Source: Elusimicrobiota bacterium (GTDB lineage: Bacteria; Elusimicrobiota; Elusimicrobia; UBA1565; JACRDR01). Taken from it: 44,238 nt of DNA. A program made the position numbers and the translations under genes. Shown here piece by piece: positions 1 to 11,872 of the stretch. Below the pieces are notes generated by a model that did not search any database, was not told where the DNA came from, and worked only from the letters and a program-made list of their open reading frames with translations. The stretch lies in assembly GCA_026388115.1 (NCBI GenBank), contig JAPLKK010000186.1:9381-53618 (forward strand), in the 5' to 3' direction. The first letter of the stretch is position 1. The number at the start of each line of letters is the position of its first letter.

Positions 1-428
1 GCGGTGAGGTCGATCTTGAGGCCGCCATGCTCGTAGATCGGCGAGGGTTCCTGGCCCACGCGCTCGGCGTGGCGCAAGGCCACGCGGACGCGGGCGAGCA
101 GCTCCTGTATCCCGAACGGCTTGGTGAGGTAATCATCGGCGCCCGAGTCCAAGCCCGCGATCTTATCGCTCTCCTGGCCGCGCGCCGATACGACGATGAC
201 GGGCGATGAAGACCATTCGCGCATACGTTTGAGGACGTCGAGGCCGTCCATGTCCGGCAGGCCGAGATCAAGGAGGATGACGTCAGGCTTGCGGATGGCG
301 ACGCATTCCAGGGCCTCCTTGCCGGTCCGCGCCTCCAGCACTTTGAACCCCTCGGCTTCGAGAGAAGGCCGCAAGAATCTCAGGATGGACAGCTCGTCGT
401 CGGCTACGAGGATCGATCTGGGGGCCAT
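1..428 (-). CDS. kdpE: KdpE response regulator, 3' part cut by window edge
   Basis: This is an OmpR-family response regulator that would switch on the kdp operon when phosphorylated by KdpD. About 142 residues are visible, running off the left edge. The receiver domain is complete: acidic pair D10/D11, phospho-acceptor D54 in an LLDLGLPDMDG motif, S81 and K103 in an LTKPF motif. The C-terminal winged-helix DNA-binding domain has only just begun, so its presence is inferred from the family. The ATG at 426-428 overlaps the kdpD stop as ATGA, so the two are translationally coupled. The start is secure because the receiver fold begins within five residues of it. Confidence 0.93.
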   Translation of the reverse strand, partial: MAPRSILVADDELSILRFLRPSLEAEGFKVLEARTGKEALECVAIRKPDVILLDLGLPDMDGLDVLKRMREWSSSPVIVVSARGQESDKIAGLDSGADDYLTKPFGIQELLARVRVALRHAERVGQEPSPIYEHGGLKIDLT

Positions 429-3026
429 CAGGCGCCATGGAGGGGGACCTGGAACCGGAACGACGCCCCTCCTCCCTGCCGGTTCTCGGCCCAGATGCGG
501 CCGCCGTGGGCCTGGACGACGGCCTTGCAGATGGCGAGCCCCAGCCCCGCGCCGGGCCCCGACGACTTGGCGCGATAGAATTTCTCGAAGACGCGGTCGA
601 TATCTTCCTGGGCAAGGCCCGGCCCCCGGTCGGCGACCTCGACTTCCATGAAGTCCCCGTCCACGCGGGCGGCGATCTCGATCGGCGTCCCGGCGGGCGT
701 ATGCCGCGTTGCGTTCTCGATCAAGTTGAAGAAGACCTGCTCCATCAGCACGGCGTCCAAGGGAACCATGGGCAGGTCCTCGGGGATGTCGCTCTTGACC
801 GGCCGGTCCCCGAGCGTCTTCTCCATCCGCTCCAGGGCCGCTCCGGCGACCTCCTCGATAGATTGAGGCTCCTTCTTGAGCCTTACCCCTCCCGTCTCGA
901 GCCGGGTCGTCTCGATGAGGTTATGCACCAGGCGCGCCAACCGCTCCGCCTCTGCGAGGATATTCTCCAAGAGCTCCCTCGTCTCGGCCGCCGCGGCCTC
1001 GCGGCCGCTCTGCAGAAGGCTCGTCGCGGAGCCGATGATCGCGGCGAGCGGCGTGCGCAGGTCGTGCGAGACCGAGCTCAAAAGCGAGCTTCGCAGCCGC
1101 TCCGTCTCCGCGCTGACCTCCGCCTGCCGCGCGCTCTCCTGCAGGCGGTCCACCTCGAGCGCCAGCGCGATCTGGTGCGCGAACGATTCCAAGAGCAGCA
1201 TCTCATCCGGGACGAGCCGGCGTTCGCGCACCAGCGGCTGGAGACGGAGCACGCCGACGCTGCCCTCGCCGCCGAGCAGCGGGGCATAGAGCGCGTCCAC
1301 CACCGGAAGCGTCTGCGTCCCGTGCCCCGCGGGCTGGCCGAGGTCGAAGACCCATTGCGCGACGCTGCGCTCCTTCTCGTCGAGGTCGCGCCTTTGCGCC
1401 GAGGCCGCGCGGGTCTCCAGCCGGCCGTCCTTGCCCGGCATGAGCGCTAGAACGTCGCTGGCGAACACCTCGGCCACGTGCCGCACCGCCGCATCCAAGA
1501 TCGCGGCGACGCCCCGGGTGCTCGCGAGCTTGCGGCTCAAGGCGTGCATCGTGGCCGTCCTCATCTCGCCCAACCGCGCCGCCTCCGCCTGCAGGCGCGT
1601 GCGAACGGCCAGGTGGCTGATCGTCAACGCGACCAACAGCATCACTAGGAACGTGATGAAATATTGGGTGTCGACGAACGCGAAGCTGAAGCGCGGAGGC
1701 ACGAAGAAGAAATCGAAGCAAAGCACGCTCAGCACCGACGCAAGGGCGGCCGGCCAGCGGTGTCCGCGCAGCGCGACGATCAAGATGCCCAGCAGGTACA
1801 CCATCACCAGGTTCGTCAGCGCGAGATAAGGGTATACGGCGAAGCACGCCGAGGTGCAGAGGGCCACCACCGCCGGGGCGAGCGCCCACTCCCACCACGG
1901 CAACGGCCTCGGAGCGCCCAGCGCGGGGACGGAGATCGACGAGAGCCCCGGATCTCCGGTGATGACGTAGACATCGATGTCGCCGCTGCCGCGGATAATC
2001 TCGTCGACGATGCTGCGGCGGACCCACTCGCGCCAGCGGGGACGCCTCCGCTTGCCGACGACGATCTTCGTGACGTTGCGCTGGCGGGCAAAGTCGAAGA
2101 TGCCCTCGACCCTGTCGGCCGCGCCCAGGGTGACGATCTCGGCTCCCAACCGCTCCGCCATCCGCAGATGCTCGATCGCGCTCGCGCGCTCCTTCGCGGA
2201 AAGCGCCTGATGCGAGGAATCGACGAAGAGAGCGATCCATTCGGCCCGAAGGCCGGTGGCCATGCGCCGCGCCGCGCGCACCAGGCGCGCCGACTGCGGC
2301 CCGGGTCCGACGCAGACGAGGATGCGCTCCGTCGTCGGCCAGATCGCCTCGGGGGCGACCTGCTGGCGCTGGGACTGCACCACCGCGTTCACGCCCTCGG
2401 CGGTGGTGCGCAGGGCCAGCTCCCGCAGCGCCGACAGGTTCGAGACCCTGAAATAGTTCTCGATGGCCCGCGACGCCAGCTGCGGGACGTAGACCTTGCC
2501 CTCCTTCAGGCGGTCGATCAGCTCGCCGGGGGGGAGGTCGACGAGCGCCACGTCGGCCTTCTCGAGGATGGAGTCGGGGACGGTCTCGTGCACCGTCACG
2601 CCAGTGATCTGCGCCACGATGTCGTTGAGGCTCTCCAGGTGCTGGACGTTGAGCGTCGTATAGACATCGAAGCCGCGGGCCAACAGCTCCGCGACGTCCT
2701 GCCACCGTTTGGCATGGCGCGAGCCGGGGGCGTTGGTATGGGCCAGTTCGTCGATGAGGATGATCGACGGTTTTCGCGCCAGCGCCCCGTCGAGGTCGAA
2801 CTCCGAGAGCTTGACGCCGTGATACTCGATGAGGCGGCGCGGCAAGAGCTCCAAGCCTTGGAGCAGGGCCCTTCTTGCCGCGCGCCGCCTGCAGCATCGA
2901 GTACGTCTTGCCCACGCCGGGGGCGAAGCCGAAGAAGACCTTGAGCCGGCCGCCGGCCGGACGGCCCGCCTCCTGCTCCGCCTGGACCAGGAAGCTTTCC
3001 GGCGAAGGGCGTCCCGACTTCGGCAT
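428..3026 (-). CDS. kdpD: KdpD sensor histidine kinase, with internal gap and frameshift
   Basis: This is the turgor/K+ sensor kinase of the Kdp system in the inner membrane. The first about 53 residues (3026 to about 2866) hold the KdpD-specific N-terminal domain start with Walker A GFAPGVGKT. The reading then continues in another frame from about 2862 to 428 (about 808 residues). That part has the IDELAHTNAPGSRH Walker-B-like block, a Usp domain, four membrane helices of the DUF4118 type, a GAF-like region, the H-box SVSHDLRTPLAA, the N-box NLIENATRHTP and the glycine-rich DRGPGL and GLGLAICK motifs. Compared with E. coli KdpD about 18 residues (the VVGxVETHGR block) are missing at the switch point, a loss of roughly 50-60 bp that is not a multiple of three. 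The ATG follows the kdpC stop after 4 bp. Either a real inactivating deletion or an assembly error; both flanks look under full constraint. Confidence 0.9.
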
Positions 3027-3030
3027 GCCG

Positions 3031-3627
3031 CTAATTGAACGACTTTCGCGCCAGTTCGTCCAACTCCAGGTTCAAGAGCAGCACGTTCACGCGCGGCTCG
3101 CCGAGGAAACCAAGGGCAGGCCTCTCGATGTGCCGCTCGATCAGCCGGCGGACGTCCTCGAGCGGCACCCGCCGCACGCGCGCGACCCGGGGCGCCTGGT
3201 AGAACCCGGCCTCGGGGCTGATGTGCGGGTCCAGGCCGCTCCCCGACGCCGTCACGAGATCGACGGGGACGGGCGCGTCGTTTCCGCGGTCCGCCTTGCG
3301 CAGGGCCTCGACGCGCGCCTTCACCGCGTTGAAAAGCGCCGGGTTGGTCGGGCCGAGGTTCGAGCCGCTCGACGAGCCGGCGTTATAGGGAAACGGCGTG
3401 GTCGCCGACGGCCGGCTCCAGAAGCGGGCGGGGTCCGAGAACGGCTGGCCGATCAGCTCCGAGCCGGCCGCCTTCCCGTCCTTCACGAGGAGGCTGCCGT
3501 TCGCTCGGAAAGGAAACAGCGCCTGGGCCGCAGCCGTGATGAGGGCCGGATACAGCCCTCCGGTCACCACCGTCATCGCGACGAGGAGCAACAGCGCCGG
3601 CCGGAACTGCTTCCAGACGATATTCAT
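3031..3627 (-). CDS. kdpC: KdpC, potassium-transporting ATPase subunit C
   Basis: This is the single-span subunit that helps K+ delivery and ATP binding in the KdpFABC complex. The 198-residue product has one N-terminal membrane helix (about residues 8-30) followed by a periplasmic domain. Family blocks are present: TGGLYPALIT, ANGSLL, GSELIGQPFSDPARFWSRPS, the NAGSSSGSNLGPTNPAL block and SGSGLDPHISP. I chose the ATG at 3625-3627 rather than an upstream in-frame one at 3642 because it overlaps the kdpB stop as ATGA and places the start directly before the hydrophobic helix. Length is normal for the family. Confidence 0.95.
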   Translation of the reverse strand: MNIVWKQFRPALLLLVAMTVVTGGLYPALITAAAQALFPFRANGSLLVKDGKAAGSELIGQPFSDPARFWSRPSATTPFPYNAGSSSGSNLGPTNPALFNAVKARVEALRKADRGNDAPVPVDLVTASGSGLDPHISPEAGFYQAPRVARVRRVPLEDVRRLIERHIERPALGFLGEPRVNVLLLNLELDELARKSFN

Positions 3628-5699
3628 CAGACCCACCCGCATGCGGCCAATAAGAGATCGATCGCCTTGATGCCGATGAACGGCACGATCAAGCCGCCCA
3701 CGCCGTAGACGAGCGTGTTGGCGCGCAACAGCTCAGCGGCCGACACGCGCCGGTAGCGCACCCCGCGCAAGGCCAGCGGGATGAGCGCCACGATGATCAA
3801 GGCGTTGAAGACCACCGCCGACAGGATCGCGCTTCGCGGCGTCGCCAGGCGCATCACGTTGAGCGCGGAGAGCGCCGGGTAGGTGCCCGCGAAGGCCGCC
3901 GGGATGATGGCGAAATACTTCGCCACGTCGTTGGCGATGCTGAAGGTGGTGAGCGCCCCGCGCGTCATGAGGAGCTGCTTGCCGATCTCGACGATCTCCA
4001 TCAGCTTGGTCGGGTTCGAGTCGAGATCGACCATGTTGCCCGCTTCCTTGGCCGCCTGGGTGCCCGTGTTCATCGCGACGGCCACGTCGGCCTGGGCGAG
4101 CGCGGGGGCATCGTTGGTCCCGTCGCCGGTCATCGCGACGAGGCGGCCCTGTGCCTGGAGATTGCGGATGAACCGAAGCTTGTCTTCGGGCTTCGCCTCG
4201 GCGAGGAAATCGTCGACGCCCGCCTCCGCCGCGATGGCGGCGGCGGTCAGCGGGTTATCGCCCGTCACCATGATCGTCTTGATCCCCATCTGGCGCAGCG
4301 CGGCGAACCGCTCGCGGATGCCGCCCTTGACGATATCCTTCAGTCGGATGACGCCGAGGATCTTCGGTCCCTCGCTGACGACGAGCGGCGTCTCGCCCTG
4401 GCGCGATACCGTCTCGACGAGGTGGCGCAAGCCCTGCGGGATGCTTCCGCCGAGGCCTCGCACGTGCCCCTCGACGGCATCGGCTGCGCCCTTGCGGATG
4501 ATCCGCCCCGGCATGTCCACGCCGCTCATCCTCGTGCGCGCGCTGAAGGGGACGAAGGTCGCGTGCAGCTCGTGGAGCTCGCGGCCGCGGAGATTGAACC
4601 TATCCTTGGCCAGGATGACGATGCTGCGGCCCTCCGGCGTCTCGTCGGGCAAGGAGGCGAGCTGGGCCGCGTCGGCCAGGGCGTCGGCCTTGACGCCGTC
4701 CGCCGGCACGAACTCGGTCGCCTGGCGGTTGCCGAGCGTGATCGTGCCCGTCTTGTCCAAGAGCAGGACGTCCACGTCGCCCGAGGCCTCGACGGCGCGC
4801 CCCGAGACGGCGATGACGTTGGCCTGGATCATACGGTCCATCCCCGCCACGCCGATGGCCGACAAGAGCCCGCCGATCGTCGTCGGGGCGAGGCACACGA
4901 AGAGCGCCACGAGCACCGTGACCGAGACCACTTCGCCGCGGCCGGCCGCGGCCACGCTATAGATCGAGAAAGGCAGCAAGGTCGCGCAGACGAGCAGGAA
5001 GATGATCGTGAGGGCGGCCAGCAGGATGTTGAGCGCGATCTCGTTGGGCGTCTTCTGCCGCTCCGCCCCTTCGACCAGCGCGATCATCCGGTCCAAGAAG
5101 CTCTCGCCCGGATCCGCGGTGATGCGCACCACGAGCCAGTCCGAGAGGACGATGGTGCCGCCGGTGACCGCGTTGCGGTCGCCGCCCGCCTCGCGGATGA
5201 CCGGCGCGCTCTCGCCGGTGATGGCGGCCTCGTTGACGGAGGCGATGCCCTCCACCACCTCGCCGTCGCCGGGGATGAGCTCTCCGGCTTCGACCAGGAC
5301 GTGGTCGCCCTTGCGCAGGTCGCCGGAATAGACGCCTTGCGTCGCCGCGCCCCGGCGCGGCTCCGACAGGCGCTTGGCGACGACGTTCTTGCGGGCTTTG
5401 CGCAGCGTGTCCGCCTGCGCCTTGCCGCGCCCTTCGGCCATCGCCTCGGCGAAGTTGGCGAAGAGCACGGTGAACCAGAGCCACGAGGACACCGCCAGGA
5501 TGAAGCCCTTCGGCGCCTCGCCGCGCCCGACGAGCGCCTGGATCCACAGGCCGAGCGTCAGCACGCTGCCGACGAAGACGCAGAACATCACCGGGTTGCG
5601 CAGCTGGTGGCGCACCCCGAGCTTGCGCAGGCTGTCGACGACGGCGCGCTTGACGATCGGCAGGTCGAACAGCGGTCGGGCCTTGAGCCTCTCGCTCAT
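3627..5699 (-). CDS. kdpB: KdpB, P-type ATPase subunit of the K+ pump
   Basis: This is the ATP-hydrolysing subunit of the high-affinity K+ pump. The 690-residue product has the whole P-type ATPase layout: TGES in the actuator domain (about 161-164), the DKTGTIT motif with phospho-acceptor D315, SARTRMSG of the nucleotide-binding domain, VTGDNPLTA and [12 protein letters not shown] in the hinge, and membrane helices consistent with KdpB. There is a single base between its stop and start partners: the kdpA stop ends at 5701 and the KdpB ATG is at 5699. No residue of the catalytic motifs is missing, and the length matches E. coli KdpB (682). Confidence 0.97.
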   Translation of the reverse strand: MSERLKARPLFDLPIVKRAVVDSLRKLGVRHQLRNPVMFCVFVGSVLTLGLWIQALVGRGEAPKGFILAVSSWLWFTVLFANFAEAMAEGRGKAQADTLRKARKNVVAKRLSEPRRGAATQGVYSGDLRKGDHVLVEAGELIPGDGEVVEGIASVNEAAITGESAPVIREAGGDRNAVTGGTIVLSDWLVVRITADPGESFLDRMIALVEGAERQKTPNEIALNILLAALTIIFLLVCATLLPFSIYSVAAAGRGEVVSVTVLVALFVCLAPTTIGGLLSAIGVAGMDRMIQANVIAVSGRAVEASGDVDVLLLDKTGTITLGNRQATEFVPADGVKADALADAAQLASLPDETPEGRSIVILAKDRFNLRGRELHELHATFVPFSARTRMSGVDMPGRIIRKGAADAVEGHVRGLGGSIPQGLRHLVETVSRQGETPLVVSEGPKILGVIRLKDIVKGGIRERFAALRQMGIKTIMVTGDNPLTAAAIAAEAGVDDFLAEAKPEDKLRFIRNLQAQGRLVAMTGDGTNDAPALAQADVAVAMNTGTQAAKEAGNMVDLDSNPTKLMEIVEIGKQLLMTRGALTTFSIANDVAKYFAIIPAAFAGTYPALSALNVMRLATPRSAILSAVVFNALIIVALIPLALRGVRYRRVSAAELLRANTLVYGVGGLIVPFIGIKAIDLLLAACGWV

Positions 5700-5700
5700 C

Positions 5701-7347
5701 TCAGTAGCCTCCCATCATCAGGTGCTCGACCACAGGGCCGAGCGCCAAGGCCGGCACGAAGGTGAGCGCCCCGACGATCAGGACCACGCCGATGAGCAGG
5801 CAGATGAAGAGGGGGGTATGCGTGGGAAGCGTCCCCTCGCCCGCCGGGATCAGCTTCTTCTTCCCCAGCGAGCCCGCCAGCGCGAGCACGGGCACCATGA
5901 CCCAGAATCGGCTCACCAGCATCACGACGCCGCCGACGATGTCGTAGAAGGGGACGTTGGCGTTGAGGCCCGCGAAAGCGCTGCCGTTGTTGTTACCCAT
6001 CGAGGAGAAGGCGTACAGCGCCTCGCTGAAGCCGTGCGCGCCGGGGTTGGCCAAGGAAGCCTTGCCGGCCGCCGTCACGACGGCCAGGGCGGTCGGGACC
6101 AGGACAAGGAACGGCGGCACGAGCACCGCGAAGGAGGCCATCTTCATCTCGAAGGGATCGATCTTCTTGCCGAGGTACTCCGGCGTGCGTCCGACCATGA
6201 GGCCAGCGACGAAGACCGCGACGATGACGAAGAGGAGCATGCCGTAGAGCCCCGAGCCGACGCCGCCGAAGACCACCTCGCCGAGCTGCATCAGGAACAT
6301 CGGGACCAAGCCCCCGAGTGGAGTGAACGAGTCGTGCATGCTGTTGACCGAGCCGTTGGAGGCGGCGGTGGTGACCGTCGCCCAAATGGCCGAGTCCGCG
6401 ACGCCGAAGCGCGCCTCCTTGCCTTCCATGTTCGCCGCGCTCGCCGCCCCCAGCCGGGCAAGAGCGGGGTTGCCGCGGGCCTCGGCATGGATGCAAAACA
6501 GCATCAGCGGAACGAGGACGAGCGTCATCGCGATCAGAAGCGCCCAGCCCTGCCGGCGGTCCTTGACCATCACGCCGAACATCGTGCAGCAGGCGGCGGC
6601 AAGAGCCAGGATCGCCCAGGACTCCAAGAAGTTGGACAGGGGCGTCGGGTTCTCGAGCGGATGCGCCGAGTTCACGTTGTAGTAGCCGCCGCCGTTGGTG
6701 CCGAGCTGCTTGATCGCCACCTGCGACGCCGCGGGTCCCAGCGGGATGATCTGTTCCTGCGTCGTCTGCCTCTTGCCCTGGTCCTCATAGGAGAGCGTCT
6801 CGACCAACGGGACCGTCGCGGTCGCCTTGAAGTTCTGCACCACGCCCTGCGATACCAGCGCCAGCGCAAGGACGGTCGACAGCGGCAGCATCACGTAGAG
6901 CGTGCCGCGCGTGAGGTCGGCCCAGAAATTGCCCAGATCCGCGGTCTCCCGTCCGCGCAGGCCGCGGATCAGGGCCGCGAGCACCGCGATGCCGCTCACC
7001 GCCGAGACGAAGTTCTGCACCGTGAGCGCAAACATCTGCGTCAGGGTGGCCATCGTCGTCTCGCCGCCGTAGGACTGCCAGTTCGTGTTCGTGACGAAGC
7101 TCGCGGCCGTATTGAACGCCAGATGTCCGCCGACCGCGCCGAATCCCTGGAGGTTGAGCGGCAGATGGCCCTGCAGGCGCTGGACGACGTAGACCACGAG
7201 CACGCTGAGGAATTTGAACACCAGGACGGCCGCCGCATACTCACGCCAGTCCATCGGCTCGGCCGGGTCGATGCCACAGACCTTATAGAGAAAACGCTCC
7301 AGCGGCCCGAGGACCCGCCCCAGCACAGGCGCCTCGTGAAGGTTCAT
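5701..7347 (-). CDS. kdpA: KdpA, K+-binding channel-like subunit, N-terminal helix absent
   Basis: This is the K+-translocating subunit of KdpFABC. The 548-residue product carries the repeated selectivity-filter-like segments of the family: [39 protein letters not shown]-region residues and [10 protein letters not shown], plus [11 protein letters not shown] and the C-terminal [10 protein letters not shown]. It starts [15 protein letters not shown], whereas family members have a first membrane helix of about 30 residues before the segment matching [11 protein letters not shown]. The first four residues could be the true N-terminus joined to that segment by an in-frame deletion. The start lies 8 bp after the kdpF stop. 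Function is certain from sequence; whether the helix is lost in the cell is not. Confidence 0.95.
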   Translation of the reverse strand: MNLHEAPVLGRVLGPLERFLYKVCGIDPAEPMDWREYAAAVLVFKFLSVLVVYVVQRLQGHLPLNLQGFGAVGGHLAFNTAASFVTNTNWQSYGGETTMATLTQMFALTVQNFVSAVSGIAVLAALIRGLRGRETADLGNFWADLTRGTLYVMLPLSTVLALALVSQGVVQNFKATATVPLVETLSYEDQGKRQTTQEQIIPLGPAASQVAIKQLGTNGGGYYNVNSAHPLENPTPLSNFLESWAILALAAACCTMFGVMVKDRRQGWALLIAMTLVLVPLMLFCIHAEARGNPALARLGAASAANMEGKEARFGVADSAIWATVTTAASNGSVNSMHDSFTPLGGLVPMFLMQLGEVVFGGVGSGLYGMLLFVIVAVFVAGLMVGRTPEYLGKKIDPFEMKMASFAVLVPPFLVLVPTALAVVTAAGKASLANPGAHGFSEALYAFSSMGNNNGSAFAGLNANVPFYDIVGGVVMLVSRFWVMVPVLALAGSLGKKKLIPAGEGTLPTHTPLFICLLIGVVLIVGALTFVPALALGPVVEHLMMGGY

Positions 7348-7355
7348 GGTTCGAC

Positions 7356-7445
7356 CTAGAACAGCTCCGGCTTGAACAAGGCGAGGAACAGATAGGCGCT
7401 CAAGCCGACCGTGACGACGAGCGCGATGACATGGATGACGTTCAT
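7356..7445 (-). CDS. kdpF: KdpF, 29-residue stabilising subunit
   Basis: KdpF is a one-helix peptide that stabilises the KdpFABC complex. The 29-codon frame encodes MNVIHVIALVVTVGLSAYLF followed by LALFKPELF, a single membrane helix with the family's typical C-terminal KPE(L/K)F ending. Its ATG overlaps the stop of the small ORF upstream (ATGA at 7442-7445), and its stop is 8 bp before kdpA. The position directly before kdpA and the C-terminal signature make the identification firm. Confidence 0.88.
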   Translation of the reverse strand: MNVIHVIALVVTVGLSAYLFLALFKPELF

Positions 7446-7540
7446 GACTCGCTCCGGGAAAGCCGGTCGAAGAGCTCGACCAGGAGCCAGGTCAGGGCGA
7501 AGAAGCCCGCGGTGAGAACGATGTAGAAGAGATCTTCCAT
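7442..7540 (-). CDS. Small one-helix membrane protein at head of kdp operon
   Basis: A 32-residue frame, MEDLFYIVLTAGFFALTWLL then VELFDRLSRSES, predicted to be one membrane helix with a charged C-terminus. It is the first gene of the kdp transcript and its stop overlaps the kdpF start as ATGA. Similar tiny ORFs with an ALxW...DRL pattern often precede kdpF in other genomes, to my knowledge without an assigned function. An accessory role in the Kdp complex is an inference from position only. A purine-rich AGAGAGGAATCGCC lies just before the ATG. Confidence 0.7.
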   Translation of the reverse strand: MEDLFYIVLTAGFFALTWLLVELFDRLSRSES

Positions 7541-7565
7541 GGCGATTCCTCTCTAGAGCCGGCTC

Positions 7566-8036
7566 TCAGGGCCCCGCGTCAAAGGGCACCTCCGCGAGAA
7601 GCTCGTACAGCTCCCGGGCCGAAGCGGCCTTATTCAGGCGGTTCAGCAGCCGCTTTTCGTTCGTCAGCCGGCTGAGGGCGGCGAGGATCTTCAGATGCGC
7701 GGCCGGGTCCGCCTCGGGCGCGGCGACCAGGAAGACGAGCGTGACGGGCTGCCCGTCGGCGGAGCGGAAGTCGATGGGCTCCGGCGCGAGGCCAACCGAC
7801 AAGAGGGGCGCGGTGATGCGGGAGGAACGCGCGTGGGGGGCGGCGACGCCGCGCCCGAGGCCCGTGGACCCGGCCGCTTCGCGCTTGAGGACAGCGCTCT
7901 TGAGCCGCTCGCGGTCCTGAGCCATGCCCGGGATCTCGAGCCTCTCGACGAGCGCCCCGATGGCGGCCTCGCGTGTCGCGGCGTTCAACGGGACCAACAC
8001 CGCCTCGGGGCGCAGGACGGCGGACAAAAGCTTCAT
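7566..8036 (-). CDS. EIIA (fructose/Ntr-type PTS) domain protein next to kdp
   Basis: A 156-residue single-domain protein of the PTS EIIA type 2 family, to which PtsN (EIIA-Ntr) belongs. The active-site block GLGRGVAAPHARSS has the phospho-acceptor His (H68); the flanking LVFLVAAPE and HLKILAALSRL blocks are also family-like. It lies in the same orientation 25 bp upstream of the kdp operon's first ORF, so it probably shares its transcript. In E. coli, dephosphorylated EIIA-Ntr binds KdpD and stimulates kdp expression; a similar role here is an inference. I chose the ATG at 8034-8036; longer in-frame starts would run through the promoter region. No HPr or EI gene is in the window. Confidence 0.85.
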   Translation of the reverse strand: MKLLSAVLRPEAVLVPLNAATREAAIGALVERLEIPGMAQDRERLKSAVLKREAAGSTGLGRGVAAPHARSSRITAPLLSVGLAPEPIDFRSADGQPVTLVFLVAAPEADPAAHLKILAALSRLTNEKRLLNRLNKAASARELYELLAEVPFDAGP

Positions 8037-8075
8037 CTCGCCCAGTACGATACGCCGGAGCCCCGTTAAAAATCC

Positions 8076-8081
8076 ATTATA
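8076..8081 (-). promoter_or_regulatory. -10 box of the EIIA-kdp transcript (candidate)
   Basis: The minus strand reads TATAAT exactly, about 39 nt before the EIIA start codon, in an AT-rich patch (8066-8090) of otherwise GC-rich sequence between the divergent EIIA and MFS genes. No good -35 hexamer is found 16-18 bp upstream, as expected for an activator-dependent promoter, but that could also mean the match is chance. Confidence 0.4.
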
Positions 8082-8133
8082 AAAGGGATAGACTCTGAAG
8101 AGCCGGCTCGGGGCCGCCCTTCTAGTCACGGTC

Positions 8134-9342
8134 ATGCGATTTTCAGTCTCAGCGCTCAGCGACTCCAATTCCCGGCGGCTGCTCGTCGGCCAGCTTACCT
8201 CCCAGGCGTGCGACAAGATGATGAGCGTCGGGCTGGTCTGGATGTTCGCGGACCGGTACTCCGCTTCGATCATCCCGTGGTTTCTGGCGTTTTCAGCGCT
8301 GCCCCATCTGCTGCTCGCCTGGCACGCGGGACGCCTGACCACGAAGCTCGGGCAGCTCAGGACGCTGGTCTGGACCGATGTCTTTCGCGGGCTCGTGTTC
8401 ACGCTCCTCGCCCTCGCCTGGTCCGGGCTCGGCAATAACGCGGAGATCTACGCGCTGTTCGGCGCCTCGTTCATCGCCAATATCGCGAGCGCGCTTTTCA
8501 ATCCCACGATCCTCGGGTTTCCCACCGAACTCGTGGATGAAAGCCGGCTGCAGCACCTTACGGCGATGATCGAATCCTGCTTCTCGATCGGCAATGTCGT
8601 CGGGCCGCTTCTGACGGCGCTGCTATACCCCTGGCTGAGGCTGCGCGGACTCTTCCTGTTCAACGGCCTGAGCTATATTTTCGCGGCGGTGATGGAAGCG
8701 GGCATACGTCCCCGCAAGCCGCTGCCATCGGCCGAAGAGAAGGCCCGGCCGCAGCTCCAGCCCATCCGGAAACTTCTGGCCGGCGATCCGCTGGTCACGC
8801 TGATGTTGAGCGGGTTCCTGCTGAGCAACCTCTTCCTGACGCCGATCATGGTATTCCTGCCGTTGTTCGTGAAGGTGAGCTATCACGGGGCGATCAACAC
8901 CTTCGCCCTTCTCGAAACCACGCTTGGTATCGGAACCGTCGCCGGCGGACTCATTCTCGCCGTCGTCCACCTGCATTCCAAGCTGGGCCGGAATATTTCC
9001 GTCAGCATGGCGGCGGTGGCGCTGTGTTATCTCGGCTTCACGCTTTCGGGCCGTCCGCTGGCCGGCGGCGCGTGCCTAGGCGCGCTGGGCTTCTTCCTGG
9101 CGACGGCCAATGTCTTCATCCTCACGTTCTTCCAGACGCGCGTGTCCCCTGAGAACCTGCCGACCCTGATGAGTCTCGTGAACCTGATCAGCGTCGCGTC
9201 CCTGCCCTTTTCGATGAGCGTGGTCGGCCTCGTCATCGAGACCTTCGACATCCGCAAAGTGGCCATCGTCTGCGCCATGGGCCTGGCCGCGACCACGGCG
9301 GGGGTCCTTTCGCGGCGCCAGCTGCGCTGCCTTGGGACATGA
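8134..9342 (+). CDS. MFS transporter
   Basis: A 402-residue membrane protein with about 12 predicted helices and the layout of the major facilitator superfamily, drug/macrolide-efflux-like (MFS_3) branch. It has a loop-2 WHAGRLTTKLGQLR segment, where the conserved GxLADRxGRR motif A is degenerate, and an FGASFIANIASALFNPTILG segment in helices 4-5 typical of that branch. The substrate cannot be told from sequence. It is divergent from the EIIA-kdp operon. The ATG at 8134 is the only good start before the first helix; there is no strong Shine-Dalgarno sequence before it. Confidence 0.82.
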   Translation: MRFSVSALSDSNSRRLLVGQLTSQACDKMMSVGLVWMFADRYSASIIPWFLAFSALPHLLLAWHAGRLTTKLGQLRTLVWTDVFRGLVFTLLALAWSGLGNNAEIYALFGASFIANIASALFNPTILGFPTELVDESRLQHLTAMIESCFSIGNVVGPLLTALLYPWLRLRGLFLFNGLSYIFAAVMEAGIRPRKPLPSAEEKARPQLQPIRKLLAGDPLVTLMLSGFLLSNLFLTPIMVFLPLFVKVSYHGAINTFALLETTLGIGTVAGGLILAVVHLHSKLGRNISVSMAAVALCYLGFTLSGRPLAGGACLGALGFFLATANVFILTFFQTRVSPENLPTLMSLVNLISVASLPFSMSVVGLVIETFDIRKVAIVCAMGLAATTAGVLSRRQLRCLGT

Positions 9343-9395
9343 CGCGCGGCAAGAGAACCGCCGCGCGATTCATGCGGATTAAGGAACGCGAGGCG

Positions 9396-9437
9396 TTGTA
9401 TAATCAGACTTCTCGCCCCCATAGCTCAGTGGATAGA
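9396..9437 (+). repeat. Direct repeat: promoter and 5' part of tRNA-Arg (broken copy)
   Basis: These 42 bp match 11854-11895 with two mismatches. The repeat spans a TATAAT box (9399-9404) and the first 23 nt of the tRNA-Arg(TCT) gene (from G9415 through the GGATAGA of the D arm). After 9437 the tRNA sequence stops abruptly and unrelated sequence leads into katG. The intact tRNA lies just after katG. So katG sits between a truncated and a complete copy of the same tRNA locus, 2458 bp apart. The truncated copy cannot make a tRNA. Confidence 0.85.
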
Positions 9438-9502
9438 ACGCCTGTACCCGCTGCGGGCGGACGAAAAAGATGGCGAAAAAACAGTTGGCTTCGGATCAGT
9501 AG

Positions 9503-11710
<2,208 letters not shown>

Positions 11711-11755
11711 TCTCATGGGTCGTGGGCAGGAGTTTGTTCCGCTCAATAAAATCGC

Positions 11756-11792
11756 CAGATTCCAGACCTCCTGACACGATGTCTGGAATCTG
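11756..11792. repeat. 12-bp perfect inverted repeat after katG
   Basis: Arms CAGATTCCAGAC (11756-11767) and GTCTGGAATCTG (11781-11792) are perfect complements around a 13-nt loop, 46 bp after the katG stop. It could form a strong hairpin, but there is no T-run after it, so a standard intrinsic terminator is not supported. A recombination or protein-binding site is possible because it lies between katG and the intact tRNA repeat. Confidence 0.6.
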
Positions 11793-11872
11793 AGAGGGCA
11801 CCAAGGAGGGCACCACCCGATTCCCGGCCGCTTCGGCGATTCCGGGATCCTTGTTGTATAATCAGGCTTCGC

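Noticed and set aside
196-1450. Long open frames antisense to kdpD and kdpE
   Set aside because: They are Arg/Pro/Gly-rich mirror frames of GC-rich coding DNA, with no family motif, while the minus strand shows a full sensor kinase.
9415-9487. A second complete tRNA before katG
   Set aside because: The match to tRNA-Arg stops in the D arm; no anticodon arm, T arm or 3' acceptor strand follows.
11793-11850. Repeated GAGGGCACCA units before the tRNA as an integrase gene remnant
   Set aside because: Two short copies of a 9-10 bp unit occur, but I could not read a convincing integrase C-terminus in any frame.
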